Below are positions 17,822 through 28,355 of a DNA stretch of 64,000 bases, one piece after another. A program made the position numbers and the translations under genes. Under the pieces are notes generated by a model. That model ran no database searches. It had not been told where the DNA came from and saw only the letters and a program-made list of their open reading frames with translations. The stretch lies in the NCBI RefSeq assembly GCF_020907985.1, contig NZ_JAJJPA010000012.1, positions 1 to 64,000 of the forward strand. The letters run 5' to 3'. Each line of letters opens with the position of its first letter. The first letter of the stretch is position 1. The stretch comes from Kitasatospora humi (GTDB lineage: Bacteria; Actinomycetota; Actinomycetes; Streptomycetales; Streptomycetaceae).

Positions 17822-18352
17822 TCAGTCCCGCGCCGGCGTGTAGTACGACACCAGCTTCGCCACGCCCGGCTCCACCGCGTCCCAGCTGCCCTCGAAGGCC
17901 AGGACGGCGATGCCGGCCGTCGGGAAGCCGCGCTGGCGGAGCTGGGTGAGGGCGTCGCCGAGGCTCTCGTCGCCCGCGAGGACCTCGACGAGGTTCTGCA
18001 CGCCGGGGTTGTGGCCGACCAGGAGGAGGTCGGCCACGTCGTCCGGGGTCTCCTTGAGCACCTCGATGATCTCGCCCGCGGTGGCGTCGTAGATCCGCTT
18101 CTCGAAGACCGTGTGGCGCTGGCGCTTGGGCAGCTCGTGGGAGACCAGCTTCCAGGTCTCACGGGTGCGCACCGAGGTCGAGCAGAGCACGTGGTCCGGG
18201 TTGATCCCGGAGTCCGCGAGCCACTCGCCCGCGACCGGCGCCTCCGCCCGGCCGCGCTCGGCGAGCGGCCGCTCGTGGTCGTCCACCTGGGGCCAGTCGG
18301 CCTTGGCGTGGCGGAGAACGATGATCCTGCGGGCGGTCGCGTCGTCGGTCAT
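17822..18352 (-). CDS. SixA-like histidine phosphatase
   Basis: A 176-residue histidine-phosphatase-superfamily protein. LRHAKADW near residue 13 carries the catalytic RH(G/A) motif, the second His is in LLLVGHNPGVQ, and STSVRTRETW supplies the conserved Arg. The short length and HAKADW form match the SixA branch, which dephosphorylates histidine on phosphorelay proteins, though some homologues act on metabolites. The stop is 6 bp from the stop of the convergent Uma2 gene. Confidence 0.85.
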   Translation of the reverse strand: MTDDATARRIIVLRHAKADWPQVDDHERPLAERGRAEAPVAGEWLADSGINPDHVLCSTSVRTRETWKLVSHELPKRQRHTVFEKRIYDATAGEIIEVLKETPDDVADLLLVGHNPGVQNLVEVLAGDESLGDALTQLRQRGFPTAGIAVLAFEGSWDAVEPGVAKLVSYYTPARD

Positions 18353-18399
18353 GGGGTCAGCTTGGCAGAAAACCGGCCCGCCGGCTCAGCTGTTGCGGA

Positions 18400-18522
18400 T
18401 CAACCCATCGACTGGGCGATGGTGGCGATGATCGAGACGACGATCACCACACCGAGGAAGGTGCCGAGGATCCCCAGCAGCTTGCGGTGGCTGTTCGTGG
18501 GGTTGGGTTCGAGAACGGGCAT
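18400..18522 (-). CDS. SGM_5486-type small transporter-associated membrane protein, 40 aa
   Basis: A 40-residue protein starting MPVLEPNPTNSHRKLLGI, followed by one hydrophobic helix (about 17-38). I recognise it as the small conserved streptomycete protein annotated as SGM_5486-family transporter-associated, and it sits directly downstream of an MFS transporter here. Its role, perhaps stabilising the transporter, is inferred only from this position. There is no strong ribosome-binding site; a GAGACT box a few bases upstream suggests a leaderless message. Confidence 0.65.
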   Translation of the reverse strand: MPVLEPNPTNSHRKLLGILGTFLGVVIVVSIIATIAQSMG

Positions 18523-18602
18523 GGGCAGAGTCTCGCATCCTTTTCCGCTCGGCCCGCACCGGGGTCCGGCTCCTCCCCGGGTCCCGCGCCCCCGAGGTCC
18601 GG

Positions 18603-19871
18603 TCAGGCCGCGGCGACCTCGTCCTCCACGAAGCGGTTGCGCGCCGCCCGCAGCCCGATCAGCAGCTGCGGCACCAGCAGCGCGCCCATGAAGGCCAGCG
18701 GCAGGTACCAGCCGCCGGTGCCCTGGTAGAGGACGCCGACCACGATCGGGCACGGGATGGAGATCAGGTAGCCGACCCCCTGCGCGAAGGCGGACAGCTG
18801 CGCCACCCCGCCGCTGGTGCGCGCCCGCAGCCCGATCATCGTCAGGGTGAGCGGGAAGGCGCAGTTGGACAGCCCCACCAGCAGCGCCCAGAGCCAGGCC
18901 CCGCCGGCCGGGGCCAGCGCCAGTCCGAGGTAGCCGGCGATCCCGCACAGCGCCAGCACCACCACGAACAGCCGCTGGTCGGCGCGGCGCGCGGCCAGGT
19001 TGGGCAGCACGAAGGAGACCGGCACGCCGACCGCCATGACCACGGCGAGCAGCACCCCGGAGGCGCCGGCGCTGATCCCGGAGTCCTGGTATATCTGCGA
19101 GATCCAGCCCATGGTGGCGTAGGCGCCGCCCGCCTGGCAGCCGAAGAAGCCGGCCAGCGCCCAGGCGGTGCCGCTGCGGGCGATCCGCAGCCGGCCCTCG
19201 GCCGCCGCGCCCTGCTGCTCGCCGCCCCGGCCGTCCCGGCGCAGCAGCACGGTGGCCACCCAGATCAGCAGCCCGACCGCGCCGAGCACCGCCCAGCTGC
19301 CCAGGCCGAGCCGCCAGCCGCCGCCCAGCGCGTTGGTCAACGGCACGCTGACGGCGGCGGCCAGCGCGGTGCCCAGCGACAGCGCCATCGCGTAGAGGCC
19401 GATCATCGGGCCGACCCGCTGCGGGAAGTAGCGCTTGATGACCACCGGGATGAGCACGTTGGCCACCGCGACTCCGGCCAGTGCGACCGCCGTGAGCAGC
19501 AGGAACGCCCCGGTGCTCGCGGCGAACGAGCGGGCCGCCACCCCGGCGGTGACGGCTCCCATCCCGGCGGTGACCACCAGGGTCGGCCCGAACCGCCGGG
19601 CCAGCCCCGGCGCGGCGAAGCCGAACAGCGCGAAGCAGAGCGAGGGCACGGCGGCGAGCAGGCCGGCCACCGTGGCGCTCATGTGCAGGTCGGTGCGGAC
19701 CTCGCCGAGCAGCGGTCCGAGGCTGGTGACCACCGGGCGCAGGTTGACCGCGGCGAGCGCGACGGCGAGCGCGAGCAGCGTGCCGAGCAGCCGGGCGCGA
19801 CCCTCGGTGCGGGCCGGCTCGGGGAGTGCGGGGGTTTCGGGGTGCTGGGTGGTCTTCTCGGCCGTGGGCAT
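18603..19871 (-). CDS. MFS transporter, CynX/NimT family
   Basis: A 12-helix major facilitator protein of 422 residues. The N-terminal LAVALAAVNLRPVVTSLGPLL and ATVAGLLAAVPSLCFALFG are typical of the cyanate/2-nitroimidazole transporter family. It ends with a charged Glu/Asp tail. The ATG at 19871 is used; two in-frame ATGs further upstream (19880, 19883) are possible because no ribosome-binding site decides. It is divergent from a GntR/FCD regulator and an inverted repeat covers the start region, suggesting local control. The substrate is unknown. Confidence 0.85.
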   Translation of the reverse strand: MPTAEKTTQHPETPALPEPARTEGRARLLGTLLALAVALAAVNLRPVVTSLGPLLGEVRTDLHMSATVAGLLAAVPSLCFALFGFAAPGLARRFGPTLVVTAGMGAVTAGVAARSFAASTGAFLLLTAVALAGVAVANVLIPVVIKRYFPQRVGPMIGLYAMALSLGTALAAAVSVPLTNALGGGWRLGLGSWAVLGAVGLLIWVATVLLRRDGRGGEQQGAAAEGRLRIARSGTAWALAGFFGCQAGGAYATMGWISQIYQDSGISAGASGVLLAVVMAVGVPVSFVLPNLAARRADQRLFVVVLALCGIAGYLGLALAPAGGAWLWALLVGLSNCAFPLTLTMIGLRARTSGGVAQLSAFAQGVGYLISIPCPIVVGVLYQGTGGWYLPLAFMGALLVPQLLIGLRAARNRFVEDEVAAA

Positions 19872-19877
19872 GGGCCA

Positions 19878-19892
19878 CATCATAGAATGATG
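19878..19892. promoter_or_regulatory. Inverted repeat over the CynX-type start region (GntR/FCD operator candidate)
   Basis: CATCAT-AGA-ATGATG, two 6-bp arms around 3 bp, lies 7 bp upstream of the leftward MFS start and about 170 bp from the divergent GntR gene. FadR/FCD regulators often bind short AT-containing palindromes of this spacing. Confidence 0.45.
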
Positions 19893-20063
19893 GGATGAAT
19901 TAACCCAAGACGTTTCGGGGCTGCTCCGTTTCAAGGGCAAGATGGTTCCCCTGACCGCCCCCACCACCCCGAGGCGGCCTGGGACCGCCCCCCGACCTCC
20001 CCGGGTCGGCCTGGGACCGCGCCGGGCCGACCCCGAGGCCCGTCCGACCTTCAGAGGAGACCA

Positions 20064-20741
20064 ATGACGCTGTCCTCGCCCCGGCGCACCCCACTGGCCG
20101 ACCAGGTGATCGCCCAGCTGCGGGCGCAGATCACCTCGGGCGAGTGGCCGGTCGGCTCCCGGATCCCCACCGAGGCCGCCCTGGTGGAGGAGCTGGGGGT
20201 GGCCCGGAACACCGTGCGGGAGGCGGTCCGGGCGCTGGCGCACAACGGGCTGCTGGACATCCGGCAGGGCTCGGGCACCTATGTGCTGGCCACCAGCGAA
20301 CTGGCCGGGGTGATGCACCGCCGGTTCTCGGGCGCCGAGCCGAGCCAGGTGGCCGAGCTGCGCTCGCTGCTGGAGGCCGCGGCGGCGTCACTGGCCGCCG
20401 ACCGCCGCACCGACCGCGACCTGGGGCTGCTGGAGACCGCACTGGCCCGTCGCGACGAGGCCTGGTTCGGCGGTGACGCCGAGGTCTTCGTGCAGGCCGA
20501 CGCCGCCTTCCACCAGTCGGTGGTGGCCGCGGCCCACAACGAGGTGCTGGCCGACCTCTACGCCGACCTTGGCGAGGTGCTCCGGGCCCAGCTGCGCCGG
20601 GACGTCGGCCCGGTGCTCTCGCCCGACAAGTACGTCGGCCACGACCGGATCCTGGCCGCGATCCGGCAGCGGGACGCGGCGGCCGCCGCCCGTGAGTCCG
20701 CCGAGGTGATCAACACCTGCAACCGGCCCGAGCACGAGTAG
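20064..20741 (+). CDS. GntR-family regulator, FadR/FCD subgroup
   Basis: A 225-residue metabolite-responsive repressor. The winged HTH is at about 10-75 (GSRIPTEAALVEELGVARNTVREAVRAL, then QGSGTYV wing), and the C-terminal FCD helical domain follows (VAELRSLLEAAAASLAA; DAAFHQSVVAAAHNEVL, which has the metal-ligand His). The ATG follows GAGGAGA. It is divergent from the CynX-type MFS gene, which it probably controls in response to the transported compound or a relative. Confidence 0.88.
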   Translation: MTLSSPRRTPLADQVIAQLRAQITSGEWPVGSRIPTEAALVEELGVARNTVREAVRALAHNGLLDIRQGSGTYVLATSELAGVMHRRFSGAEPSQVAELRSLLEAAAASLAADRRTDRDLGLLETALARRDEAWFGGDAEVFVQADAAFHQSVVAAAHNEVLADLYADLGEVLRAQLRRDVGPVLSPDKYVGHDRILAAIRQRDAAAAARESAEVINTCNRPEHE

Positions 20742-20813
20742 CGGGGCCGGACAGCACGCCGCCCCGGCCGCGCGGGTCGCGCGACCGGGGCGGTGCTCCG
20801 CATCCGGGCGGTG

Positions 20814-21584
20814 TCAGACGCCGATGGCGTGCAGCCCGCCGTCCACGTGGATGATCTCGCCGGTGGTCATCGGGAACCAGTCCGACAGCAGCGCCACGAT
20901 GCCGCGCCCGGCCGGCTCCGGGTCGGTGAGGTCCCACTTGAGCGCCGAGCGGGTGTTCCAGGCCTCGGCCAGCTGCGGGAAGCCCGGGATCGACTTGGCC
21001 GCCATCGACGCGAGCGGGCCGGCCGAGACCAGGTTGCAGCGGATGTCCCGCTCGCCCAGGTAACGCGCCAGGTAGCGGTTGGTGGCTTCGAGCGCGGCCT
21101 TGGCCGGGCCCATCCAGTCGTACTGCTGCCAGGCGACCTGCGCGTCGAAGGTCAGGCCGACCACCGAGCCGCCGTTCTGCATCAGCGGCAGCAGCGCCAT
21201 CGTCAGCGACTTCAGCGAGTACGCCGACACGTGCATCGCGGTGGCCACCGACTCCCACGGGGTGTCCAGGAAGTTGCCGCCCAGCGCGTCCTGCGGCGCG
21301 AAGCCGATGGAGTGCACGACGCCGTCCAGCCGGTCGCCCAGCTCGGCCCGCACCTGGTCGGCGATGCCCGCCAGCTGCTCGGCGTTGGAGACGTCCAGCT
21401 CCAGCACCTTGACCGGGGCCGGCAGCTTCTTGGCGATCCGCTCGGTCAGGCTGGGCCGGGGGAAGGCGGTCAGGATGATCTCGGCACCCTGCTCCTGGGC
21501 CAGCTTCGCGGCGTGGAAGGCGATGGAGGACTCCATCAGCACGCCGGTGATCAGGATCTTCTTGCCCTCAAGGATTCCGCTCAT
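20814..21584 (-). CDS. fabI: Enoyl-[acyl-carrier-protein] reductase (NADH), InhA/FabI type
   Basis: A 256-residue enzyme for the last reductive step of type II fatty acid elongation. It has the modified Rossmann start GKKILITGVLMESSIAF and the FabI/InhA catalytic set Phe146, Tyr155 and Lys162 (YDWMGPAK), three positions offset from mycobacterial InhA. The C-terminus ends GEIIHVDGGLHAIGV. It begins 5 bp after the fabG stop, so the two are a translational pair. InhA is the isoniazid/triclosan target family. Gene symbol inhA is also used for this orthologue. Confidence 0.92.
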   Translation of the reverse strand: MSGILEGKKILITGVLMESSIAFHAAKLAQEQGAEIILTAFPRPSLTERIAKKLPAPVKVLELDVSNAEQLAGIADQVRAELGDRLDGVVHSIGFAPQDALGGNFLDTPWESVATAMHVSAYSLKSLTMALLPLMQNGGSVVGLTFDAQVAWQQYDWMGPAKAALEATNRYLARYLGERDIRCNLVSAGPLASMAAKSIPGFPQLAEAWNTRSALKWDLTDPEPAGRGIVALLSDWFPMTTGEIIHVDGGLHAIGV

Positions 21585-21589
21585 GTTGC

Positions 21590-22309
21590 TCAGTGACCCA
21601 TGCCCAATCCGCCGTCCACGGGAATGACGGCTCCGGTGATGTACGCGGCCTCGTCGGAGGCGAGGAACCGCACGGTGGAGGCGATCTCGTCGGGCGCGGC
21701 GTAGCGACCGAGCGGCACCGACGAGACGATCTCCTTGCGACGCTCCTCGCTGAGCACCGCGGTCATGTCGGTCGCCACGAACCCGGGCGAGACCACGTTG
21801 ACCGTGATGCCGCGCGGCCCGAACTCACGGGCCAGCGAACGGGCGAAGCCGACCAGGCCGGCCTTGGACGCCGCGTAGTTGGCCTGTCCGGCCGTGCCCG
21901 TGAGGCCGACCACCGACGAGATCAGCACGATCCGTCCCCGCCTGGCCCGCAGCATCTTGGCCGAGGCCCGCTTGACCACCCGGAAGGTCCCGGTCAGGTT
22001 GGTGTCGACCACCGAGGCGAAGTCCTCCTCGGTCATCCGGAGCATCAGGGTGTCCTTGGTGATGCCGGCGTTGGCCACCAGCACCTCCACCGGGCCCTGC
22101 TTCTGCTCGACCTCGGTCAGCGCGGCGTCCACCTGCGCGCCGTCGGTGACGTCGCAGCTCACCGCGAGCACGTCGTACTTGGCGAGCACCTCGGGGACCT
22201 CGCCGGACCGGCTGGTGATGGCGACCTTGTCGCCCGCCTCGGCGAAAGCCTGGGCGATGGCGAGCCCGATGCCCCGGTTGCCTCCGGTAACGAGAACCGA
22301 CCGGCTCAC
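21590..22309 (-). CDS. fabG: 3-oxoacyl-[acyl-carrier-protein] reductase
   Basis: A 239-residue classical SDR reducing 3-oxoacyl-ACP with NADPH. The cofactor motif TGGNRGIG is at 8-15, NAG at 80-82, and the catalytic Ser132, Tyr145 and Lys149 (YAASK) are present. The GTG start at 22309 follows GGAGAGGTG. It is immediately upstream of fabI, as in other streptomycetes, supplying the two reductases of FAS II away from the main fab cluster. Confidence 0.92.
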   Translation of the reverse strand: MSRSVLVTGGNRGIGLAIAQAFAEAGDKVAITSRSGEVPEVLAKYDVLAVSCDVTDGAQVDAALTEVEQKQGPVEVLVANAGITKDTLMLRMTEEDFASVVDTNLTGTFRVVKRASAKMLRARRGRIVLISSVVGLTGTAGQANYAASKAGLVGFARSLAREFGPRGITVNVVSPGFVATDMTAVLSEERRKEIVSSVPLGRYAAPDEIASTVRFLASDEAAYITGAVIPVDGGLGMGH

Positions 22310-22625
22310 GATTCACCTCTCCCTGTGTGGTCCCGCTGTGCGGGGGAAACGTACGCACTGTGACGCTATCGGTCGGCTCTCCGCCCAGGCGAATCGACCC
22401 TCGACAGGCCCTTCGCCGCAGAACTGTCGCCTTCCGACAATAGAGCTGACGATCTCCGCACCGCTCGCACCGCCGTTTCCCGCCCCAGGTGGGCGGCCCG
22501 CCCGACGACCCGACGGGCGGGAACCCCAGCGGCCGGACGCCCGTTGCACCGTCGGCGCGGCACGGGCGATGCGCTGCCGCGCCGCGACCGACTGCCGAGA
22601 CACTCCTAGTAAGGGCGGCATCCCG
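22310..22625. promoter_or_regulatory. Divergent promoter region fabG / MBL-fold hydrolase
   Basis: 316 bases without a convincing gene between divergent fabG and the hydrolase gene. The leftward leader carries the fabG ribosome-binding site. The middle is GC-rich and has open but uncoded frames. No clear operator was found by eye. Confidence 0.4.
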
Positions 22626-23765
22626 ATGAGCGATGCACTCCCCCGGGCCGGGCGCCGGGGCCGGCTGCTCACCCTGACCGCACTGGCCGCCGCTGGAGCG
22701 GGCGCCGCGGCCTGGGCCGCACGCGGCCTGCCCGGCGCGTTCGGGCGCGACCCGGACGGCCGCGACGAGCGGATCCGCAACTCCCCGCAGTACGCCGACG
22801 GCACCTTTCACAACGCGCCGTCCACGCTGGCCCGCACCCCCTCGGGCGAGCGACCGGGCCCCGGCACGATGCGCAAGGTGCTGTTCGAGAGCGAGGGCCG
22901 CGCCCCGGTGCGCCCGGTGCCGCTGGTCCGGGCCGCGCCCGCCGCCGCACCGGCCGACGGCGTCGCGGTCACCTGGTACGGCCACGCCTCCGCGCTGGTC
23001 GAGATCGAGGGCAGCCGGGTGCTGCTGGACCCGATCTGGAGCGAACGCTGCTCCCCGCTGGCCAACCTGGGCCCCAAGCGGCTGCACCCGGTGCCGGTCG
23101 CGCTGTCCGACCTGCCCCCGGTCGACGTGGTGCTGATCTCCCACGACCACTACGACCACCTGGACATGGCCACCGTGAAGGGCCTGCTGAGCAGCCAGTC
23201 GGCGCCGTTCGCGGTGCCGCTGGGGATCGGCGGCCACCTGCGCCGCTGGGGCGTGCCGGAGCACCGGATCATCGAGCTGGACTGGCAGGAGACCTGCACC
23301 CTGGGCGACCTGACCGTCACCCTGACCGCCGCGCACCACTTCTCCGGCCGCACCCTCAAGCGCAACACCACGCTCTGGGGTTCCTGGGTGATCGCCGGCC
23401 CGACCCGCAAGGTCTTCTACACCGGCGACTCCGGCTACTTCGAGGGCTACCGGGCGATCGGCGAGCAGCACGGTCCGTTCGACGCCGCGCTGGTGGCGAT
23501 CGGCGCCTACAACGAGGCCTGGGCCGACATCCACCTCAACCCGGAGGACGCGGTGCTGGCGCACCGCGAACTGCGGGGCGGACTGCTGGTGCCGGTCCAC
23601 TGGTGCACCTTCAACCTCGCGCTGCACCCGTGGGCCGAGCCGGTGGAGCGGCTGCTGGCCGAGGCCAAGGCGCAGGACGTGCGGGTGGCCGTGCCGCGCC
23701 CGGGCGAGCGGGTCGAGGTGGCGAACCCGCCGGAACCGGGCGCCTGGTGGATCGGCCTGTCGTGA
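22626..23765 (+). CDS. Metallo-beta-lactamase-fold hydrolase, NAPE-PLD/UlaG-like
   Basis: A 379-residue protein with a probable N-terminal membrane anchor (LLTLTALAAAGAGAAAWAA, about 14-32). The catalytic domain has TWYGHASALVEIEG, the metal motif SHDHYDHLD near 171-179, AAHHFSGR and YTGDSGYF, and HLNPEDAVLAHRE, all matching N-acyl-phosphatidylethanolamine phospholipase D-like zinc hydrolases. Membrane attachment and fold suggest a phospholipid or other lipid substrate, which is unproven. The ATG follows AAGGGCGG. It is the first gene of a rightward run leading to tldD. Confidence 0.82.
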   Translation: MSDALPRAGRRGRLLTLTALAAAGAGAAAWAARGLPGAFGRDPDGRDERIRNSPQYADGTFHNAPSTLARTPSGERPGPGTMRKVLFESEGRAPVRPVPLVRAAPAAAPADGVAVTWYGHASALVEIEGSRVLLDPIWSERCSPLANLGPKRLHPVPVALSDLPPVDVVLISHDHYDHLDMATVKGLLSSQSAPFAVPLGIGGHLRRWGVPEHRIIELDWQETCTLGDLTVTLTAAHHFSGRTLKRNTTLWGSWVIAGPTRKVFYTGDSGYFEGYRAIGEQHGPFDAALVAIGAYNEAWADIHLNPEDAVLAHRELRGGLLVPVHWCTFNLALHPWAEPVERLLAEAKAQDVRVAVPRPGERVEVANPPEPGAWWIGLS

Positions 23766-23818
23766 CCCGCCGCCGGGCCGCATGGGGCCCGGCCACCGCC
23801 TGGCGGCCCCTCCACCGC

Positions 23819-23900
23819 GTCAACGCGCTGCGTTAACTTCTGGCCTCGCACCGCCCGCAGGGGACATGATGCGGTGTCGGACCCGTTCCGGTCCGACACC
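23819..23900 (+). promoter_or_regulatory. Leader of tldD: imperfect inverted repeat and 11-bp stem-loop
   Basis: Two structures lie between the hydrolase stop and tldD. The first is GTCAACGC-GCT-GCGTTAAC at 23819-23837 (one mismatch), operator-like. The second is a perfect stem GGTGTCGGACC with a 6-nt loop at 23873-23900, only 26 bp before the tldD ATG. The stem could terminate the upstream transcript or control entry into tldD. Confidence 0.45.
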
Positions 23901-23926
23901 CCGTCCTCGCACCCTCAGGGAGTCCG

Positions 23927-25512
<1,586 letters not shown>

Positions 25513-25513
<1 letters not shown>

Positions 25514-26910
25514 TGACGACGCGCGGCAACGCCCCGCACGAACTGGTCGAGCGCGCCCTGGAGTTGTCCAGGACCGACGGCTGCCTGGTGCTGGTGGACG
25601 AGGAGAGCACGGCCAACCTGCGCTGGGCCGGCAACGCGCTCACCACCAACGGCGTCACCCGGGGCCGCCGGGTCACCGTGATCGCGACGGTGGACGGCAC
25701 CGAGGGCACCGCCTCCGGCGTGGTGGCCCGGGAGGCGGTCGGCGCGGCGGACCTGGAGGAGCTGGTCCGGGCGGCCGAGGCGGCCGCCCGCGACGCCGGC
25801 CCGGCCGAGGACGCCCAGCCGCTGCTGTCCGGCGAGGCCGCGTCCGCGGACTTCACCGCACCGCCGGCCGAGACCTCGATCGCCGTCTTCGACGCCTTCG
25901 CTCCGGAGCTGGGCGCCGCCTTCGCCCGGGCCAGGGCGGGCGGCCAGGCGCTCTACGGCTTCGCCCGGCACGAGCTGACCTCGACCTACCTGGGCAGCTC
26001 CACCGGCCTGCGGCTGCGGCACGACCAGCCCACCGGCACCGTGGAGTTCAACGCCAAGGCCGCCGGAACCTCGGCGTGGGTCGGCCAGGCCACCCGGGAC
26101 TTCCGCGGGGTCGACGTGGCCGCGCTGCAGTCCCAGCTGGACGAGCGGCTGGCCTGGGGCAAGCGGAAGATCGACCTGCCGGCCGGCCGCTACGAGACGC
26201 TGCTGCCACCGTCCGCCCTGGCCGATCTGATGATCTACCTGGCGTGGAGCGCCTCGGGCCGGGACGCGGTCGAGGGCCGCACCGTCTTCAGCCGTCCCGG
26301 CGGCGGCACCAAGCTGGGCGAGCGGCTCACCGAACTCCCGCTCACCCTGCGCTCCGACCCGGCCGCCCCCGGCCTGGAGTGCGCGCCGTTCGTGCTCGCC
26401 CACTCCTCCGGCGGCGACCAGTCCGCCTTCGACAACGGCCTGCCGATCGCGCCCACCGACTGGATCCGCGACGGCGTGCTGAGCAACCTGGCGACCACCC
26501 GGCACTCGGCCGCCCTGACCGGCCTGCCGGTCCGCCCGTTCGGTGACAACCTGGTGCTGGAGACCGCCGACCAGGCCGCCGCGCCGAGCCTCGCCGAGCT
26601 GGTGGCCTCCACCGAGCGGGCCCTGCTGCTCACCTGCATCTGGTACATCCGCGAGGTCGACCCGGCCACCCTGCTGCTCACCGGCCTCACCCGGGACGGC
26701 GTCTACCTGGTCGAGAACGGCCAAGTGGTGGGCGAGGTCAACAACTTCCGCTTCAACGAATCCCCGGTCGACCTGCTCTCCCGGATCACCCAGGTCGGCC
26801 GCACCGAGCAGACCCTGCCCCGTGAGTGGAGCGACTACTTCAGCCGCACCGCGATGCCGGCGGTCCGGGTCAGCGGGTTCAACATGAGCTCGGTGAGCCA
26901 AGCCTCATAG
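25513..26910 (+). CDS. tldE: TldE/PmbA-type metalloprotease subunit
   Basis: A 465-residue PmbA/TldE homologue, the partner of TldD that lacks the zinc HExxxH motif. Features include TEGTASGVV-type N-terminal beta domain sequence, FSRPGGGTKLGERL, and the C-terminal GQVVGEVNNFRFNESPVDLL. It overlaps tldD by one base and is followed 12 bp later by kptA. The pair is cytoplasmic. No RiPP precursor is visible nearby, so a general proteolysis role is more likely than peptide maturation. Confidence 0.92.
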
Positions 26911-26922
26911 GAGACAACGCAC

Positions 26923-27489
26923 TTGACCATACCGCTGAACCCGAGGAGCACCGTCCGAACCTCGAAACTGCTCTCCCGGGTGCTGCGCCACGACCCCGGC
27001 GCGATCGGGATCACCCTGGACGAGGGCGGCTGGGTGCCGGTGGCCACCCTGCTCGCCGCCCTCGCCCGGCGGGGCACCAGGCTGACCCGCGAGCAACTGG
27101 ACCACGTCGTCGCCACCAACGACAAGCAGCGCTTCGCGTTCAGCGCGGACGGCCTGCGCATCCGCGCCAGCCAGGGCCACTCCGTCCCGGTGGACCTGGG
27201 CCTGGCACCGGCCGCACCGCCGGCGGTGCTCTACCACGGCACCGCCGAGGGGAGCGTGGCGGCCATCCTCCGCGAGGGGCTGCACCCGATGCGCCGCCAG
27301 GACGTGCACCTGTCGGCGGACGTCGAGACGGCCACCCGGGTGGGGGCCCGGCACGGCCGCCCGGTGGTCCTGCGGGTGGACGCGGCGGGCCTGGTCGCCG
27401 CCGGGCACCTGTTCCGCCGCAGCGCCAACGGGGTGTGGCTCACCGATGCCGTGCCGCCCGCCTTCCTCAGCCGCCGCGCGATCGGCTGA
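26923..27489 (+). CDS. kptA: RNA 2'-phosphotransferase (Tpt1/KptA)
   Basis: A 188-residue KptA homologue that moves a 2'-phosphate from RNA to NAD, releasing ADP-ribose cyclic phosphate and nicotinamide. SKLLSRVLRHDP near 14-25 with the conserved Arg-His, the YHGTAEG segment, and VHLSADVETATRVGARHG match the family. The gene starts at a TTG (26923) with GGAG 9 nt upstream. Bacteria lack the yeast tRNA-splicing pathway, so the true substrate is open; ADP-ribosylation of 5'-phosphate nucleic acids has been reported for the family. It is the third gene of the tldD operon. Confidence 0.9.
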   Translation: MTIPLNPRSTVRTSKLLSRVLRHDPGAIGITLDEGGWVPVATLLAALARRGTRLTREQLDHVVATNDKQRFAFSADGLRIRASQGHSVPVDLGLAPAAPPAVLYHGTAEGSVAAILREGLHPMRRQDVHLSADVETATRVGARHGRPVVLRVDAAGLVAAGHLFRRSANGVWLTDAVPPAFLSRRAIG

Positions 27490-27608
27490 GCGCCGCCCGC
27501 CCCGGTCTGCCCGGGCGGCGGACGGCGGCGTACCGTGGTGTCTGGTACCCGAACAAATCGGACCGGGCGGAATCGGTACCGCCGGGGCACCCAGCGGAGG
27601 CAGGAGAG

Positions 27609-27959
27609 ATGGGCAGGAGCTCGGACGGTGAGGTGTTCCGGATCACCGGGGCCCGGAGCAGCCTCACGGAGGACGTCCGCGGGCGGCAGCGCCGCTACGT
27701 GATCTCGATGCTGATCCGCACCGCCTGCGTGCTGCTGGCCGTGGTGCTCTGGGACGTCGAGCGCTACCTGGCGTTCGCCGCGCTGGCGGGCGGGGTGCTG
27801 CTGCCGTACGTCGCGGTGGTGATCGCCAACGCCGGCCGGGAGCGCTCGCCCGGACTGCCGAGCACCTTCGACGTGCCGCCCACCACGCACCTGATGCTGG
27901 GCCCGGGCGGCCGGAGCGGCGCCGCGGAGCCGGAGTCCGACCGGGCCGGAGACCTCTGA
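27609..27959 (+). CDS. DUF3099-family membrane protein
   Basis: A 116-residue protein with two adjacent membrane helices (about 32-50 and 55-77), a basic N-terminal part (SSLTEDVRGRQRRYVISMLIRT) and a disordered acidic tail. It matches actinobacterial DUF3099 proteins of unknown function. The ATG at 27609 follows GGAGGCAGGAG. It lies 119 bp after kptA and just before a U-tract terminator, so it ends the tldD run. Confidence 0.8.
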   Translation: MGRSSDGEVFRITGARSSLTEDVRGRQRRYVISMLIRTACVLLAVVLWDVERYLAFAALAGGVLLPYVAVVIANAGRERSPGLPSTFDVPPTTHLMLGPGGRSGAAEPESDRAGDL

Positions 27960-27995
27960 GCGTAACCTGTCAGGCGGTCAGACTGACTCTCCGTG

Positions 27996-28057
27996 ACGGG
28001 CGGGTCGGGTCACCACATTCTCATCACAGAATGCTGGTGTCCGATCCGCCCGTTTTT
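27996..28057 (+). terminator. Intrinsic terminator with long stem and T-tract
   Basis: ACGGGCGGGTCGG pairs (with two G-U pairs) with CCGATCCGCCCGT, and inside it CACCACATTCT pairs with AGAATGCTGGTG (one bulge), around a short CATCAC loop. Five Ts follow directly at 28053-28057. This is a textbook terminator, unusual for streptomycetes, closing the tldD-tldE-kptA-DUF3099 unit. Confidence 0.85.
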
Positions 28058-28355
28058 GCGGTCTTATGACGCCCACAAACCTCAGGAAAAGCTCAAATAA
28101 ATCTTGAAAGCCCTAGCCAAGGCCCCCATGCGTCGTGACATACTGCGTACGCGCTCCGCATCCCCCGTCGGAGCGACGGACCGACGCCGGGCGGCTCCCC
28201 CCGTGGCCGCCCGGCGTCGTCATGCCTCCAGGCGGATGCTGCCCATTCATTGACGCGATCATGCCAGAAATCCCATGGTCAGTCGGCACGGTCGCCTGGC
28301 ATAGTCCACCTGCGACGGTCCACGGGCGAGCGGCGCGGATGAGAGACTGCCGATC
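28058..28355. other. Intergenic AT-enriched stretch with 13-bp hairpin (possible small RNA)
   Basis: About 300 bases without a convincing ORF. An AT-rich island (about 28070-28110) is followed by sequence ending in a perfect 13-bp stem GACGCCGGGCGGC at 28183-28195 and 28206-28218 with a 10-nt loop. An AT-rich start and a strong final hairpin would fit a small non-coding transcript of roughly 100 nt, but no promoter was fixed. Confidence 0.35.
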
